Shown here: piece after piece, positions 34,531 to 43,077 of the stretch | Layout: each line of letters opens with the position of its first letter | Position numbering within the stretch: position 1 is the first letter of the stretch | Assembly: GCF_003386235.1 (NCBI RefSeq) | Contig: NZ_QRDZ01000025.1 | Coordinates: forward strand, 62,001-126,000 | Length of the DNA stretch: 64,000 nucleotides | From: Cohnella phaseoli | GTDB taxonomy: Bacteria; Bacillota; Bacilli; Paenibacillales; Paenibacillaceae | Direction: 5' to 3' | Notes under the pieces: generated by a model | What the model was told of the DNA's origin: nothing | Seen by the model: the letters and a program-made list of their open reading frames with translations, nothing else | Databases searched by the model: none | Program-made: the position numbers and the translations under genes

Positions 34531-35829
34531 TTCATCTGCCAATCGGAGCTGATGTTTGTCGGGAACAGGCTCGAAAGTATAGCGCACCGCGCCGTCTTGC
34601 CCGGCCCATCTCCCCCCTTCTACGACCAACATGCCGTCCTCAACCTTCGGCAATTCCTGCGGGGACGTGTTCCAATAGGGCAGATCGTTCTCTCCGTCCC
34701 TGAACGTATAATTCGACGCTTCTCCGGTCGCTTTGTCGACGCCGTAAGCATAAAATTCCAGAGCGTGGCAATCGGTGTAACGAGGGAGGAACAAAAAAAG
34801 CTCCATATCCGCAAACTCCAGCTGCCTAAACTCGAGGGTATCGTTCCCTTTCCAAATCATCTCCAGTTGTTCGAAGCTTTGCACAACCGTCTCTTCGCCA
34901 GAGGGTCGATGGAAAAACAGCTCGTAATCTCCGAAGAAGTGGGCATCCGTTTCCTGCCCGAGACAGCTCGGCGCTCCAAGCGTCTGAACGCTCTCGTCGC
35001 CGGATTTCACCGGCCGCAGCTGGAATTGTCCTGCACCTGAGCTCCCGACAGCCCGAATCCCCTCGTTAGGCGCGGGCAGCTCCGGGTCCGGCGAGCTATC
35101 GGAAGCCTTCGGCTCTGCTTCCGGCGGCTCCTCCGCCGCCAGAGGCGCATCGTGTTCGATGACAGGCCCGAGACGCGTTGTGCCGATTGTCCCATCGCCG
35201 GAGCGCATTTTGGCGATGACGCGCTCCACCTTCCGGTCCCTCCAATTAATGATCAACTGCGCCTGGATCTCTCCGCTGCGTATTCCGTCGAGATCGAAGG
35301 CATCCTCAAGATTGTCGACTCCATTACCCTGTCGCACCTCATACCCGTCCCGGACGCCGAAGTCGTAACGCCATAGATCGACTGCGCTCCACGTCGACAT
35401 ATCGTTTGGATCCTCCCTATGCTCCTGTGGAAAATCTCGACGGACAGACAGGCCTACAGAATCGTCTCCGAGCGCTTGCAGAACCTCCTCCTGCGTCATC
35501 CCGAGCCGCAGCTGGTCCATGGCATACCCGAACGATATTGTCGACTCCTCCTCGCCTCCGCCTCCGATGCTCGCCTGGCGGCCCGAATCGAACGGTCTTC
35601 CCGACGTCGCGAGAGCGGCCAACACGATGAGCAAGACCGCCGCAGCGCCCAGAGAAACCGCCCTTATATTCAGCCGCGTTCTTCCCGTCCTTCTCGTCTT
35701 CCCCGTTCTTCCACTCTGCCCCGACTGAGCACGCGCCTCCACTTCCCGCTGCAGCTCCGAATCGAAGACGTTTCCCTCGAACGGACCTCGTTTTAACCTC
35801 GCATACCATTCCGGTTTAGCTTCCTTCAA
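34516..35829 (-). CDS. Membrane-anchored anti-sigma-type protein, unknown outer domain
   Basis: 437 residues. A basic, Gly/Arg/Thr-rich N-terminal segment, one membrane helix at about 53-74 (IRAVSLGAAAVLLIVLAALA) and a large outer region. It overlaps the ECF gene upstream by 14 bases, so it is its probable regulator. Outer parts include FGYAMDQLRLGMTQEEVLQALG, reminiscent of SmpA/BamE-like repeats that bind outer surfaces, and an acidic linker with two likely sub-domains. Signal sensed unknown. Confidence 0.65.
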   Translation of the reverse strand: MKEAKPEWYARLKRGPFEGNVFDSELQREVEARAQSGQSGRTGKTRRTGRTRLNIRAVSLGAAAVLLIVLAALATSGRPFDSGRQASIGGGGEEESTISFGYAMDQLRLGMTQEEVLQALGDDSVGLSVRRDFPQEHREDPNDMSTWSAVDLWRYDFGVRDGYEVRQGNGVDNLEDAFDLDGIRSGEIQAQLIINWRDRKVERVIAKMRSGDGTIGTTRLGPVIEHDAPLAAEEPPEAEPKASDSSPDPELPAPNEGIRAVGSSGAGQFQLRPVKSGDESVQTLGAPSCLGQETDAHFFGDYELFFHRPSGEETVVQSFEQLEMIWKGNDTLEFRQLEFADMELFLFLPRYTDCHALEFYAYGVDKATGEASNYTFRDGENDLPYWNTSPQELPKVEDGMLVVEGGRWAGQDGAVRYTFEPVPDKHQLRLADEERIP

Positions 35830-36370
35830 CGCTCTCAGCCTCCTCCATTAGCGTCCTCATTTTGGCCCGGGCTCGGTGCAATCTGGATTTTACGGTCCCG
35901 ATCGAGACGCGGAGCAATTGCGCAATCTCCGCCAGCGGCATTTCGTACTGAGCGTCCATAAGGAGCACTTCGCGGTATTTCGGAGGAAGCTTCATGATCG
36001 ATTCCCAGATCGAGTCCGTATATGTACGCTTCATAAACTGCTCCTCCGCGGAAGGAACGCTTGGCGCTTGATAGAGAAAATCGAGCAGCGTCACTTTGCG
36101 GAAAAACGCGGACCGTTTATAGTTAATGACCCTGTTGCGCGTAATGGTAAAAAGCCACGTCCGCACCGAAGATTGTCCTCGGAAGGAGGAAATGTGAAGA
36201 TACGCCTGTAAAAACACGTCCTGCGCGATGTCGTCGGACACATGCCGGCTTTTCGTCAACAGAAACGCGTAATTCCATACTTCCGTCCCGTATTCCCGCA
36301 TCAGATCCTGCAGGGAAGCGGACTGCATGCTGGATACGTATTTCAAATAATCGTGCGCCACTCCGCTCAC
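35816..36370 (-). CDS. ECF-type RNA polymerase sigma factor
   Basis: 184 residues with region 2 (SDDIAQDVFLQAYLHISSFR, then RTWLFTITRNRVINYKRSAF) and region 4 (LPPKYREVLLMDAQYEMPLA, SIGTVKSRLHRARAKM). SigW/RsiV-like in overall form. Start at 36370 is not preceded by a strong Shine-Dalgarno; GAGGTGAG is the best match. Co-transcribed with the anti-sigma gene. It lies between the solute-binding protein gene and the permease genes of a sugar-uptake region. Confidence 0.9.
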   Translation of the reverse strand: MSGVAHDYLKYVSSMQSASLQDLMREYGTEVWNYAFLLTKSRHVSDDIAQDVFLQAYLHISSFRGQSSVRTWLFTITRNRVINYKRSAFFRKVTLLDFLYQAPSVPSAEEQFMKRTYTDSIWESIMKLPPKYREVLLMDAQYEMPLAEIAQLLRVSIGTVKSRLHRARAKMRTLMEEAESVEGS

Positions 36371-36424
36371 CTCGATAAGTTAGACAACGCAGCTTGCAAA
36401 AGGTTCCCGAATGACGAAAATTTT

Positions 36425-36458
36425 AAAGCAAACCGGGCCCGCGGAAGCCGCGAGCCCG
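36425..36458 (-). terminator. Terminator after the solute-binding protein gene
   Basis: CGGGCCCGCG and CGCGAGCCCG (36434-36458) form a GC-rich stem; on the minus strand GGTTTGCTTTAAAATTTT follows. It should isolate the solute-binding protein from the sigma gene downstream. Confidence 0.7.
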
Positions 36459-36474
36459 ATCAAACGCAATCGAT

Positions 36475-37821
36475 TTAGTTTTTGGAGAGAATTTTCGTCG
36501 CTTCCTCGCGGAACTTGGCCGCGCCTTCTTCAACGGTCAGTTTCTTGTACAGCACTTGCTCGACCGTATCTTTAAGCAGCTTGTCGACCTCGACCGCGCC
36601 TACCGGATTCGGAGGATCCATCTGGCCGCTGTTCTGCTCGGACCACGCGACGTAGTCGAACACCTTCGCCTGCTCCGGCGTCAGATCCGGCTTCAGCGCT
36701 TCCTTCACCTTGGAGGAGACCGGAACGCCGCGCTCGCCCATGATAATTTTGTTCGCTTCGATGTTGTTGACCCAGAAATCGATGAACTTCGCCGCTTCGT
36801 CCTTCACCTTGGAGTTTTTGGCAATCGAGAAGTACATGCTCGGCTTCAGGAACAAAGCCTTGTTCTCGTTCCAGCCCGGCACCGGCAAAATCTCGAACGG
36901 ACGCTTCGCCACCGTAGAGGACAAAATATATTGGTTCGACCAGCCCCAAGTGCTGACCGCGTTGCCCAGCTCAAGCTCGCCGTCCTCCGGCGTGCCCTTC
37001 TTCTGCGCCAACTTGTCGAGGGATAGTAGATAGCCGTTGTTGTACCAGTCCTGATATCTCGTGTAGAACTCGATGAACAGCTGATCGTCGGCGTAGCCCA
37101 AGCCTTTGCCGTCGGCCGCGTACATATGCTGGCCTTTGCTTCTCAGATAGAAAGGGAAGAATACGTCGTGACGGAGGTCGGCCATGAGCAGCTTGCCCTG
37201 CGACTTCATGACCGGGCCGAGCTTCGCGAAATCGTCCCAGGTCCAGTCTTCGCCCGGCATCGTGCCGCCCGCCGCTTCCAGCATCGCCTTGTCTACGACG
37301 GCAAGCAGCGCGTTGGAGCCGAGGTTCATCGCGAACAGCTGATCGCCGAGCTTGCCGCCGGACAGCGACGCTTCGCCGATCGAGCTGACGTCGATCGTGC
37401 CGTTCTGCGTGTACGTAGTCAAATCTTCCAGTTGACCGCGTCCGCCGTATTGCGACAGGTAGGAAATGTCCATTTGGATGACGTCCGGGAGATTGCCGGC
37501 AGCCGCGTTAGGAGCGAGCTTCTTCCAGTGGTCGTCGAAGGCGGCGTATTCCGGCTCGATCGTGACGTGAGGATTCAGAGATTCGTACAGCTCGATGACC
37601 TTGAGCGTGTAGTCATGACGAGCTTGGCCGCCCCACCAGGCGACGCGCAGCTTCACCGGATCTTTGCTTTCGCTGGCCGATGCGGACGGGGAAGCGTCCT
37701 TCGACTCGGCAGGCGACGATGCGGGAGCCGAGCTTGCCGTTTCTTTGTCGTTGCCGGAGCCGCAGCCGATCAGGCTGATGATGAGAGCAAGCAGGACGAT
37801 GCCGGTTAGTGCTTTTTTCAT
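36475..37821 (-). CDS. Extracellular sugar-binding lipoprotein of an ABC transporter
   Basis: 448 residues from the ATG at 37821 (GGGGAGG eight bases upstream). Lipobox LIGC with Cys20, then a Ser/Ala/Pro/Glu-rich linker and a family-1 solute-binding fold (VKLRVAWWGGQARHDYTLKV; AAGNLPDVIQMDISYLSQYG; DWTWDDFAKLGPVMKSQGKL). It is expected to serve the permeases at 32542-34288 and lies downstream of the YesM/YesN-type two-component genes, which usually control such uptake systems. Confidence 0.9.
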   Translation of the reverse strand: MKKALTGIVLLALIISLIGCGSGNDKETASSAPASSPAESKDASPSASASESKDPVKLRVAWWGGQARHDYTLKVIELYESLNPHVTIEPEYAAFDDHWKKLAPNAAAGNLPDVIQMDISYLSQYGGRGQLEDLTTYTQNGTIDVSSIGEASLSGGKLGDQLFAMNLGSNALLAVVDKAMLEAAGGTMPGEDWTWDDFAKLGPVMKSQGKLLMADLRHDVFFPFYLRSKGQHMYAADGKGLGYADDQLFIEFYTRYQDWYNNGYLLSLDKLAQKKGTPEDGELELGNAVSTWGWSNQYILSSTVAKRPFEILPVPGWNENKALFLKPSMYFSIAKNSKVKDEAAKFIDFWVNNIEANKIIMGERGVPVSSKVKEALKPDLTPEQAKVFDYVAWSEQNSGQMDPPNPVGAVEVDKLLKDTVEQVLYKKLTVEEGAAKFREEATKILSKN

Positions 37822-37924
37822 TTCTAAATCCTCCCCTATGAGATTGATTAAATTGTTAGTGCTTACATTTCTTATTATCATCGGGTAGGATCGAAATCGT
37901 AATCCAAAAAACCGTGCTGTTTGT

Positions 37925-39487
37925 TCAAAAAGCAGAGTTGTCCGTCTGCTTGGCATACTCGGAAGGCGTGCAGCCCATCTGCTTCTTGAACACCTGGCTG
38001 AAGTACTGGGGATTATCTCCGAAGCCAAGCATTTCGGCCATCTCGAAAATTTTAATCTCCGGATTGGCGGCCCACATCTCCGTTGCTTTCTTCACCCTCG
38101 CTTTGACCACATAGTTCGAAAACTTCTCTCCGGTCTCCTTCTTGAACAGCTTGCCGAGATAGTCGGCGTTCATGTACAGCATCTCTCCCGCCACCTGATT
38201 AAGCGACAATTCGGAGTTGCCGAGCTGCTCGTTCACGATATCGATGACCTTGCGGACGATTGACGTATGTTTGACGACGTTGCGTTCATAGTGATATTGG
38301 ACGATCTCCCTGACCGTATTTTCAAGCAGCTCCTGAATTGCCTGCAGCGTGTTCATTCCTACGAGTTCGGACAAACGCCCGTAGTAGCGGTTGATCTGTT
38401 GCGGATCTCCGAGCCGCAGCAGCGATACGAATTGCTGTATGACATAAGTTTTGGTGACGTGGATGTCGAGTTTGGCTCGCATGAGCTCATCCATAAGCTG
38501 CGATAAAGCCTGCTCCGCCTCTTCCCGATGGCCGGACTGCACCGGCATCGTCAGCTTCTCTTCCTCGAAATCGAAATGCCCTGTCGCCTCCGGTCCCCTC
38601 GCTCCGGTATCCTTGCGCGTAATCAACCCGCCTTCGCCAAGATAGAAACGGTAGTTCAAGCTCTGCAGCGTTTCCTGATACAGACTGCGCGCTTGGGTAA
38701 TGCCATCGGGCTCGCTCAAGGCGATTGTCGCATCCAGCTTGTAGTAGCGCAGGAACGTATCCCGAATGTCATGGATTCTCCGGTAGAGCTCCGATAGCTC
38801 GAGCGTATCTTCGACAAGAACGAGCACATGATCGCCGATCGTCGTGCTGAGCAGCGTCGTGTCCAACAAATCCTCGGCAATGTTCTTAATCGCAAACAAG
38901 TGCTCGAATTCCACGGCTCCTTCAAGTTGAAACAGCAGCAAGCGGACGGGACTCTCGAACTCGAATTGAAACAGCTCGCGGTAATAATCCCAATCTCTGC
39001 TCCCGTAAGTTTTGTTCGTAACGAATTCCTTCAGCACCTGCTGCTTCACATGCGGGATCGCCTTTTGCAGCCCTTGCTTGATCGTGCTGACGAATCGTTC
39101 CCGTTGCTGGTCCGATTCCAGCTCCGTCACGATCTCTTTCAGCGCTTCGGCGATTTTATTCTCGTTGGTCGGCTTCAACAAATAGTGCTTAACGCCGTAT
39201 TGCATGGCGCGGCTGGCATAATCGAATTCTCCGAAGCCGGAGAGAAGCACAAACCGAATGCTTGGATAAGATCGGTGAACGGCCGCCACGAGCTCAAGAC
39301 CGTCCATGCCCGGCATGCGAATGTCGCTAACCACGATATCCGGCTGCAGCTCTTTCACTTTCTCGAAGGCGTCCACTCCGTTCGAAGCCGTGCCGATCAG
39401 CTGTGTTTCGAGCGATGCCCAGTCTATCATCTGGGAGATGCCGTCGAGAATGATTTTTTCGTCGTCTACTAACATTACTTTGTACAC
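37925..39487 (-). CDS. YesN-type response regulator with AraC output domain
   Basis: 520 residues. Receiver domain 1-120 with the acidic pair VDDE, phospho-acceptor Asp55 in DIVVSDIRMPGMDG and Lys in LLKPTNENKI. A long middle region of unknown fold, then AraC double HTH at about 415-515 (ISLNQ-like LNQVAGEMLYMNADYLGKLF; MLGFGDNPQYFSQVFKKQMG). It starts 3 bases after the sensor kinase stop. It should activate the solute-binding protein gene and perhaps the permease operon. Confidence 0.92.
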   Translation of the reverse strand: MYKVMLVDDEKIILDGISQMIDWASLETQLIGTASNGVDAFEKVKELQPDIVVSDIRMPGMDGLELVAAVHRSYPSIRFVLLSGFGEFDYASRAMQYGVKHYLLKPTNENKIAEALKEIVTELESDQQRERFVSTIKQGLQKAIPHVKQQVLKEFVTNKTYGSRDWDYYRELFQFEFESPVRLLLFQLEGAVEFEHLFAIKNIAEDLLDTTLLSTTIGDHVLVLVEDTLELSELYRRIHDIRDTFLRYYKLDATIALSEPDGITQARSLYQETLQSLNYRFYLGEGGLITRKDTGARGPEATGHFDFEEEKLTMPVQSGHREEAEQALSQLMDELMRAKLDIHVTKTYVIQQFVSLLRLGDPQQINRYYGRLSELVGMNTLQAIQELLENTVREIVQYHYERNVVKHTSIVRKVIDIVNEQLGNSELSLNQVAGEMLYMNADYLGKLFKKETGEKFSNYVVKARVKKATEMWAANPEIKIFEMAEMLGFGDNPQYFSQVFKKQMGCTPSEYAKQTDNSAF

Positions 39488-39490
39488 CGA

Positions 39491-41236
39491 TTACTCCTCC
39501 TCTTCCGGCGGCAGGACGACGTTCACCCGTGTACCGGCTCCGGGAGCGCTGTCTATGCGAATTCCGTATGGCTCTCCGAAGGCAATTTTGATTCTCTCGT
39601 CGATGTTCAACAAACCGATTCCTTTGCCCTTGGCCTTCATTTCCCCGCTCCGCAGCTGTGCCAGCGTATCCTGCGGCATGCCGGGGCCGTCATCTTCAAC
39701 CGTAAGGATAAGTCCTTCATCGGATAACTCTGCGCGCACGACGATGCGGCTTGTGCCGATCGTCGGTTCCAGAGCGTACTGGATCGCATTCTCCAAGATC
39801 GGCTGAAGCGTCAGCTTCGGCAGCTTGCGGGACAACCAACGTTCGGGAACTTCCAGTCTGAAATCCAGCCTCTCGTCGAACCGGTACTTCTGAATCGTCA
39901 CATAGCTTCTAACGACTTCAAGCTCTTCTTCGAGAGTCAAAATCTCTTCCTTCATGTTTATCGAATTGCGAAGCAAGAAGCCAAGCGATTCTACCATGTT
40001 CGAAATTTGCGTTTGCTTGTTCACCTTCGCGATCCAGTTGATCGATTCCAGCGTGTTGTAGAGAAAATGGGGATTGATCTGCGCTTGAAGCGCCTTAAAC
40101 TCCGTTTCCTTGATCAGCAGCTGGTTAGCGTAATTTTCTGTAATTAGCGTATTGATTCTTTCAACCATCAGCCGGAACGTCCGGTGCAGCAGCCCCATTT
40201 CGTCCATGGACATCGGGGAATCGTCCACCGTTTGCAGGTGCGCCCCGGCGAAGTTCCCTTTCTCGGCCATCTTCATCCGGGCAATCAAGCCGTCGATCGG
40301 ACGAGTCAAGCTTCTGGAGAATCGGATTCCGAGCAGGATCACAAGCGCGAAAATACCCACGAACACGATAACGACAAGCTCTTTAATGAAAATAACCCGT
40401 TCGAAAATTTGATTGAAAGGGGTAATGTTCAAGTATGTCCATCCCGTGTTGGCTGATCTCGTATAGGAGATAAAATACGTATGGCCGTCTATTTTCTGAG
40501 TAAAATAGCCTTTGGGAGATCGGATGGAGCTATTCACTTCCGCAAGGCCGAACAATGGCTCCTTCGGATAAATCACCTCTTCGCCGGAGAAGAGAATCAA
40601 ATCTCCTTCCGCGGAAGAATATTGCTGGGCGATCTTCCCGATGTTAATCCGAATCACTAACGTTCCGAGATATTGCAGATCGAAGTTCGTATTATTGAAC
40701 GAGCGAATTTCCCTCGCGGAGATAAGCGCGGGATCTCGCTCGTCGGGATAGATCCATAGGTTGTCTCCTTCCGCCTCGCTCGTCAGCGCCTTAATCCGTC
40801 CGCTCTTCTCTCCCTCTATCTCCGTCACGTTGCCGACGCTGTTCTCTTTGCCATGAGAATCCATCAGCTGAATGGAGTAGATCGACGGCTCCGAGCCGGC
40901 GTACGTCAGAAGCCGGTCGATCACCTTCTGCCTCAAAATATGCTTATCGTATTCGGAGTCCGCGTTCTTAATGGCCAAGAGCTGACTTTGCAGCTGAATG
41001 TCCGCGATGATGTCGTAGGACATCTGCTCGATGCGGCCAAGCTTCGTTTCGATCGCTGCGGAGGACAGGTTGAGCACTTGCGACGATTTGTCGTACAGCT
41101 GCCGATCATAGATGGAAAAGGCATATTGCTGTACCAGAAACGTAAATGAAAACGTAACCAGAATAATGAGCGCAAACAGGAGCGACAGCTTGTTTTTGAT
41201 CTTCATATGTCGAAAGGAGATAAACCCTTTTTGCAT
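39491..41236 (-). CDS. YesM-type sensor histidine kinase
   Basis: 581 residues from the ATG at 41236. Membrane helices at about 15-36 and 275-297 enclose a dCache-like outer sensor. HAMP linker follows, then the His_kinase domain with QINPHFLYNTLESINW (phospho-accepting His) and an HATPase with NAIQYALEP and DDGPGMP. Likely senses extracellular sugars or a liganded binding protein. The frame is open to 41332 but the added residues lack a start signal. Confidence 0.92.
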   Translation of the reverse strand: MQKGFISFRHMKIKNKLSLLFALIILVTFSFTFLVQQYAFSIYDRQLYDKSSQVLNLSSAAIETKLGRIEQMSYDIIADIQLQSQLLAIKNADSEYDKHILRQKVIDRLLTYAGSEPSIYSIQLMDSHGKENSVGNVTEIEGEKSGRIKALTSEAEGDNLWIYPDERDPALISAREIRSFNNTNFDLQYLGTLVIRINIGKIAQQYSSAEGDLILFSGEEVIYPKEPLFGLAEVNSSIRSPKGYFTQKIDGHTYFISYTRSANTGWTYLNITPFNQIFERVIFIKELVVIVFVGIFALVILLGIRFSRSLTRPIDGLIARMKMAEKGNFAGAHLQTVDDSPMSMDEMGLLHRTFRLMVERINTLITENYANQLLIKETEFKALQAQINPHFLYNTLESINWIAKVNKQTQISNMVESLGFLLRNSINMKEEILTLEEELEVVRSYVTIQKYRFDERLDFRLEVPERWLSRKLPKLTLQPILENAIQYALEPTIGTSRIVVRAELSDEGLILTVEDDGPGMPQDTLAQLRSGEMKAKGKGIGLLNIDERIKIAFGEPYGIRIDSAPGAGTRVNVVLPPEEEE

Positions 41237-41338
41237 GGCGGATGCCGTCCTCTCCGTCAATCGAAATAAGTACAAGACAGTATGACATCCTGGGCAAGCG
41301 CTGTAAAGCAAGTCCGACTCATTTCCTCGCATTCCCGG

Positions 41339-41620
41339 TTATCTCAAATACATCGCAAGCGGCCAAAGCCTGGATGAGCGGATGCCCGATGCGATAAGTT
41401 CCGTGATGCCGTCCGGCACGTCCACCCGGAAAGTCGTATCGACGGGAATGCACAAATCGCGCTTCAGCACACCCGGAGCTTTCCGGTCTCGCGCGGTTAC
41501 CCGCGATAAGTCCGTGAAGCCGTACCCTCGCTCGGGATCGTATTCGCAGTCTGCAGTTATTTTCGTATATCCGTCCGCCGCCGCGCCGATTCCGAAATCA
41601 AACTTCCATTGCCCCGCCAT
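41339..41620 (-). pseudogene. Truncated N-terminal fragment of a rhamnogalacturonan acetylesterase-like protein
   Basis: 93 residues from the ATG at 41620 (GAGGAGG eight bases upstream). WKFDFGIGAAADGYTKITAD and YDPERGYGFTDLSRV look like the N-terminal beta-sandwich that precedes the SGNH esterase domain in YesT/YxiM-type proteins. After RVDVPDG the sequence loses the family pattern and ends; GTYRI, the expected continuation, appears in another frame. So the gene is probably frameshifted and its catalytic part deleted. Its position upstream of yesMN-type genes fits a pectin-degradation locus. Confidence 0.6.
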
Positions 41621-41793
41621 CCTCGCGACCTCCTCGTCTGACAAAAAGTTTTATCTTACCTCCATAGTTTAAAATAAAGATCGGATAATCGATGAACGAT
41701 AATCCGACCATTCTGTTTAAAAATCCGTCTTTTTCCCGATTCGGTTCATCTTGCGCTAAGGTTTGCGACCCCCTGCCCTCCCCTTTTGCCTTG

Positions 41794-41822
41794 TTGACAC
41801 CCATCCTCTTATTGGATAAACT
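41794..41822 (+). promoter_or_regulatory. Sigma-A promoter of the Fur-family gene
   Basis: TTGACA (41794-41799), 17-base spacer, TAAACT (41817-41822). Transcription would begin about 41830, just before the ribosome-binding site AAAGGGG. Confidence 0.65.
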
Positions 41823-41854
41823 TAAACTAAATCTAAATAAAGGGGATGAAGAAG

Positions 41855-42259
41855 ATGAGGAAAGCGGGGGCGATGACTGTTCAGCGGAAAACCATTTACG
41901 ATCTGCTGACCGCGTCCGACGATCATCCTACGGCAGCGGACATTATCGGGAGATTAAAGGCCGGCGGACACCATTTCGCATATGCGACCGTGTACAATAC
42001 ATTGAAATATTTGACCGACGAAGGCCTTATTCAGGAATTGAAGCTTGAGGGCGATGCCTGCCGCTACGACGCACGCGTCGAAGATCACCAGCACATCGTC
42101 TGCACCGAATGCGGCAAAGTCGACGAAGTGTTCGTCCCGACTCCTTCGGAGTGGCTGGAGAAAATATCGGATCAGACGGGTTACACTATTACGAACGAGC
42201 AGTATGTGTTTAAGGGAGTGTGCCAATCATGCAGCAGCGCGAACAAATCCGCCCACTGA
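41855..42259 (+). CDS. Fur-family regulator, PerR-like
   Basis: 134 residues from the ATG at 41855 (AAAGGGG nine bases upstream). Winged helix RKTIYDLLTASDDHPTAADI then FAYATVYNTLKYLTDEGLIQ, dimer domain with HHxH-like EDHQHIVCTECGKVDE. Two CxxC motifs (CTEC and CQSC) form the structural zinc site seen in PerR and Fur. The Asp-rich metal site suggests PerR-like peroxide sensing, but PerR, Fur and Zur cannot be told apart safely. No peroxide gene is near. Overlaps the next gene by 31 bases. Confidence 0.8.
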   Translation: MRKAGAMTVQRKTIYDLLTASDDHPTAADIIGRLKAGGHHFAYATVYNTLKYLTDEGLIQELKLEGDACRYDARVEDHQHIVCTECGKVDEVFVPTPSEWLEKISDQTGYTITNEQYVFKGVCQSCSSANKSAH

Positions 42260-42981
42260 TTGAAGAAGCCGTGCTGGCCGACGGTTTGACGACCGACGAC
42301 AGTCTGCCCGCCGAAGGCGATTACTGCGAGATTACAGATCGAATTCTGATCGTCAGCCCTCGCCCGGCAGCGCTGAGAACGCTTGTCGCCGAGCTTGCCA
42401 GAAGATGCTACGACGTCCTGCTTCTGCATCATGCCGACGATCCGCTGCTTGCGATGATTCAAGGCAACATCGTCGTAGTCGACCGCACCGTGGAAGCTCC
42501 GGCTTCGGTTTCGGCCGCTTGGCCGTCCGACGGCTCCTCTCCCGTACTGGCTCTCGTAAGCGGCACGACGGATGCGTACCCTGGGGAAGAGACGGTCGTC
42601 TGGCCGGGCCCGATCGACGAAGTCATCTCCAAAATCCAACTGTTGTCGGTGCAACATGCGAAAGCGGCAGAGCCTTCCCGGCTGCTGTCGTTTAAAGATA
42701 TTTCCCTCGATCCCGATCGCATGACCGTGACGCGTCAAGGCTCGCGCATCGAGCTGACCAAGACCGAATACGATCTGCTGCGTTCGATTCTTGCCGCCGG
42801 AGGCAAGGTGATGACCCGCCAAGAGCTGATGAACGAAGTATGGGGCGAGACGTATTTCGGCGGCAGCAACGCGATCGACGTTCATATTCGCAGCCTGCGC
42901 AGCAAGCTGGACGACGATCCGAAGCAGCCGACCTATATCGCCACCGTAAGAGGCGCCGGCTATCGTCTGGCCGATGCGTAA
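42229..42981 (+). CDS. OmpR-type winged-helix regulator with degenerate receiver domain
   Basis: 250 residues from the ATG at 42229, inside the Fur-family gene, so the two are translationally coupled. C-terminal OmpR/PhoB DNA-binding domain (KTEYDLLRSILAAGGKVMTR, SNAIDVHIRSLRSKL, IATVRGAGYRL). The N-terminal half has the outline of a receiver (RILIVSPRPAALRTLV ... NIVVVDRTVEAP), but the acidic pair is replaced by SPRP, so phosphorylation is unlikely. No kinase gene is adjacent. A strong terminator follows. Confidence 0.8.
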   Translation: MQQREQIRPLIEEAVLADGLTTDDSLPAEGDYCEITDRILIVSPRPAALRTLVAELARRCYDVLLLHHADDPLLAMIQGNIVVVDRTVEAPASVSAAWPSDGSSPVLALVSGTTDAYPGEETVVWPGPIDEVISKIQLLSVQHAKAAEPSRLLSFKDISLDPDRMTVTRQGSRIELTKTEYDLLRSILAAGGKVMTRQELMNEVWGETYFGGSNAIDVHIRSLRSKLDDDPKQPTYIATVRGAGYRLADA

Positions 42982-43001
42982 TAGGTTGAGCTCGCATTAA
43001 C

Positions 43002-43046
43002 AGAAGGACCGCTTCCCCGACCTCGTCGGCGGAAAGCGGTCCTTCT
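43002..43046. terminator. Strong terminator after the Fur-family/winged-helix operon
   Basis: AGAAGGACCGCTT (43002-43014) pairs perfectly over 12-13 bases with AAGCGGTCCTTCT (43034-43046). It lies between convergent operons. Confidence 0.8.
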
Positions 43047-43077
43047 GTATGTCGGCGATCCGGCTAACGATGCGGCA

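Noticed and set aside
41794..41854. PerR/Fur box upstream of the Fur-family gene
   Set aside because: The A/T-rich sequence lacks the inverted TTATAAT-type symmetry needed to call a box.
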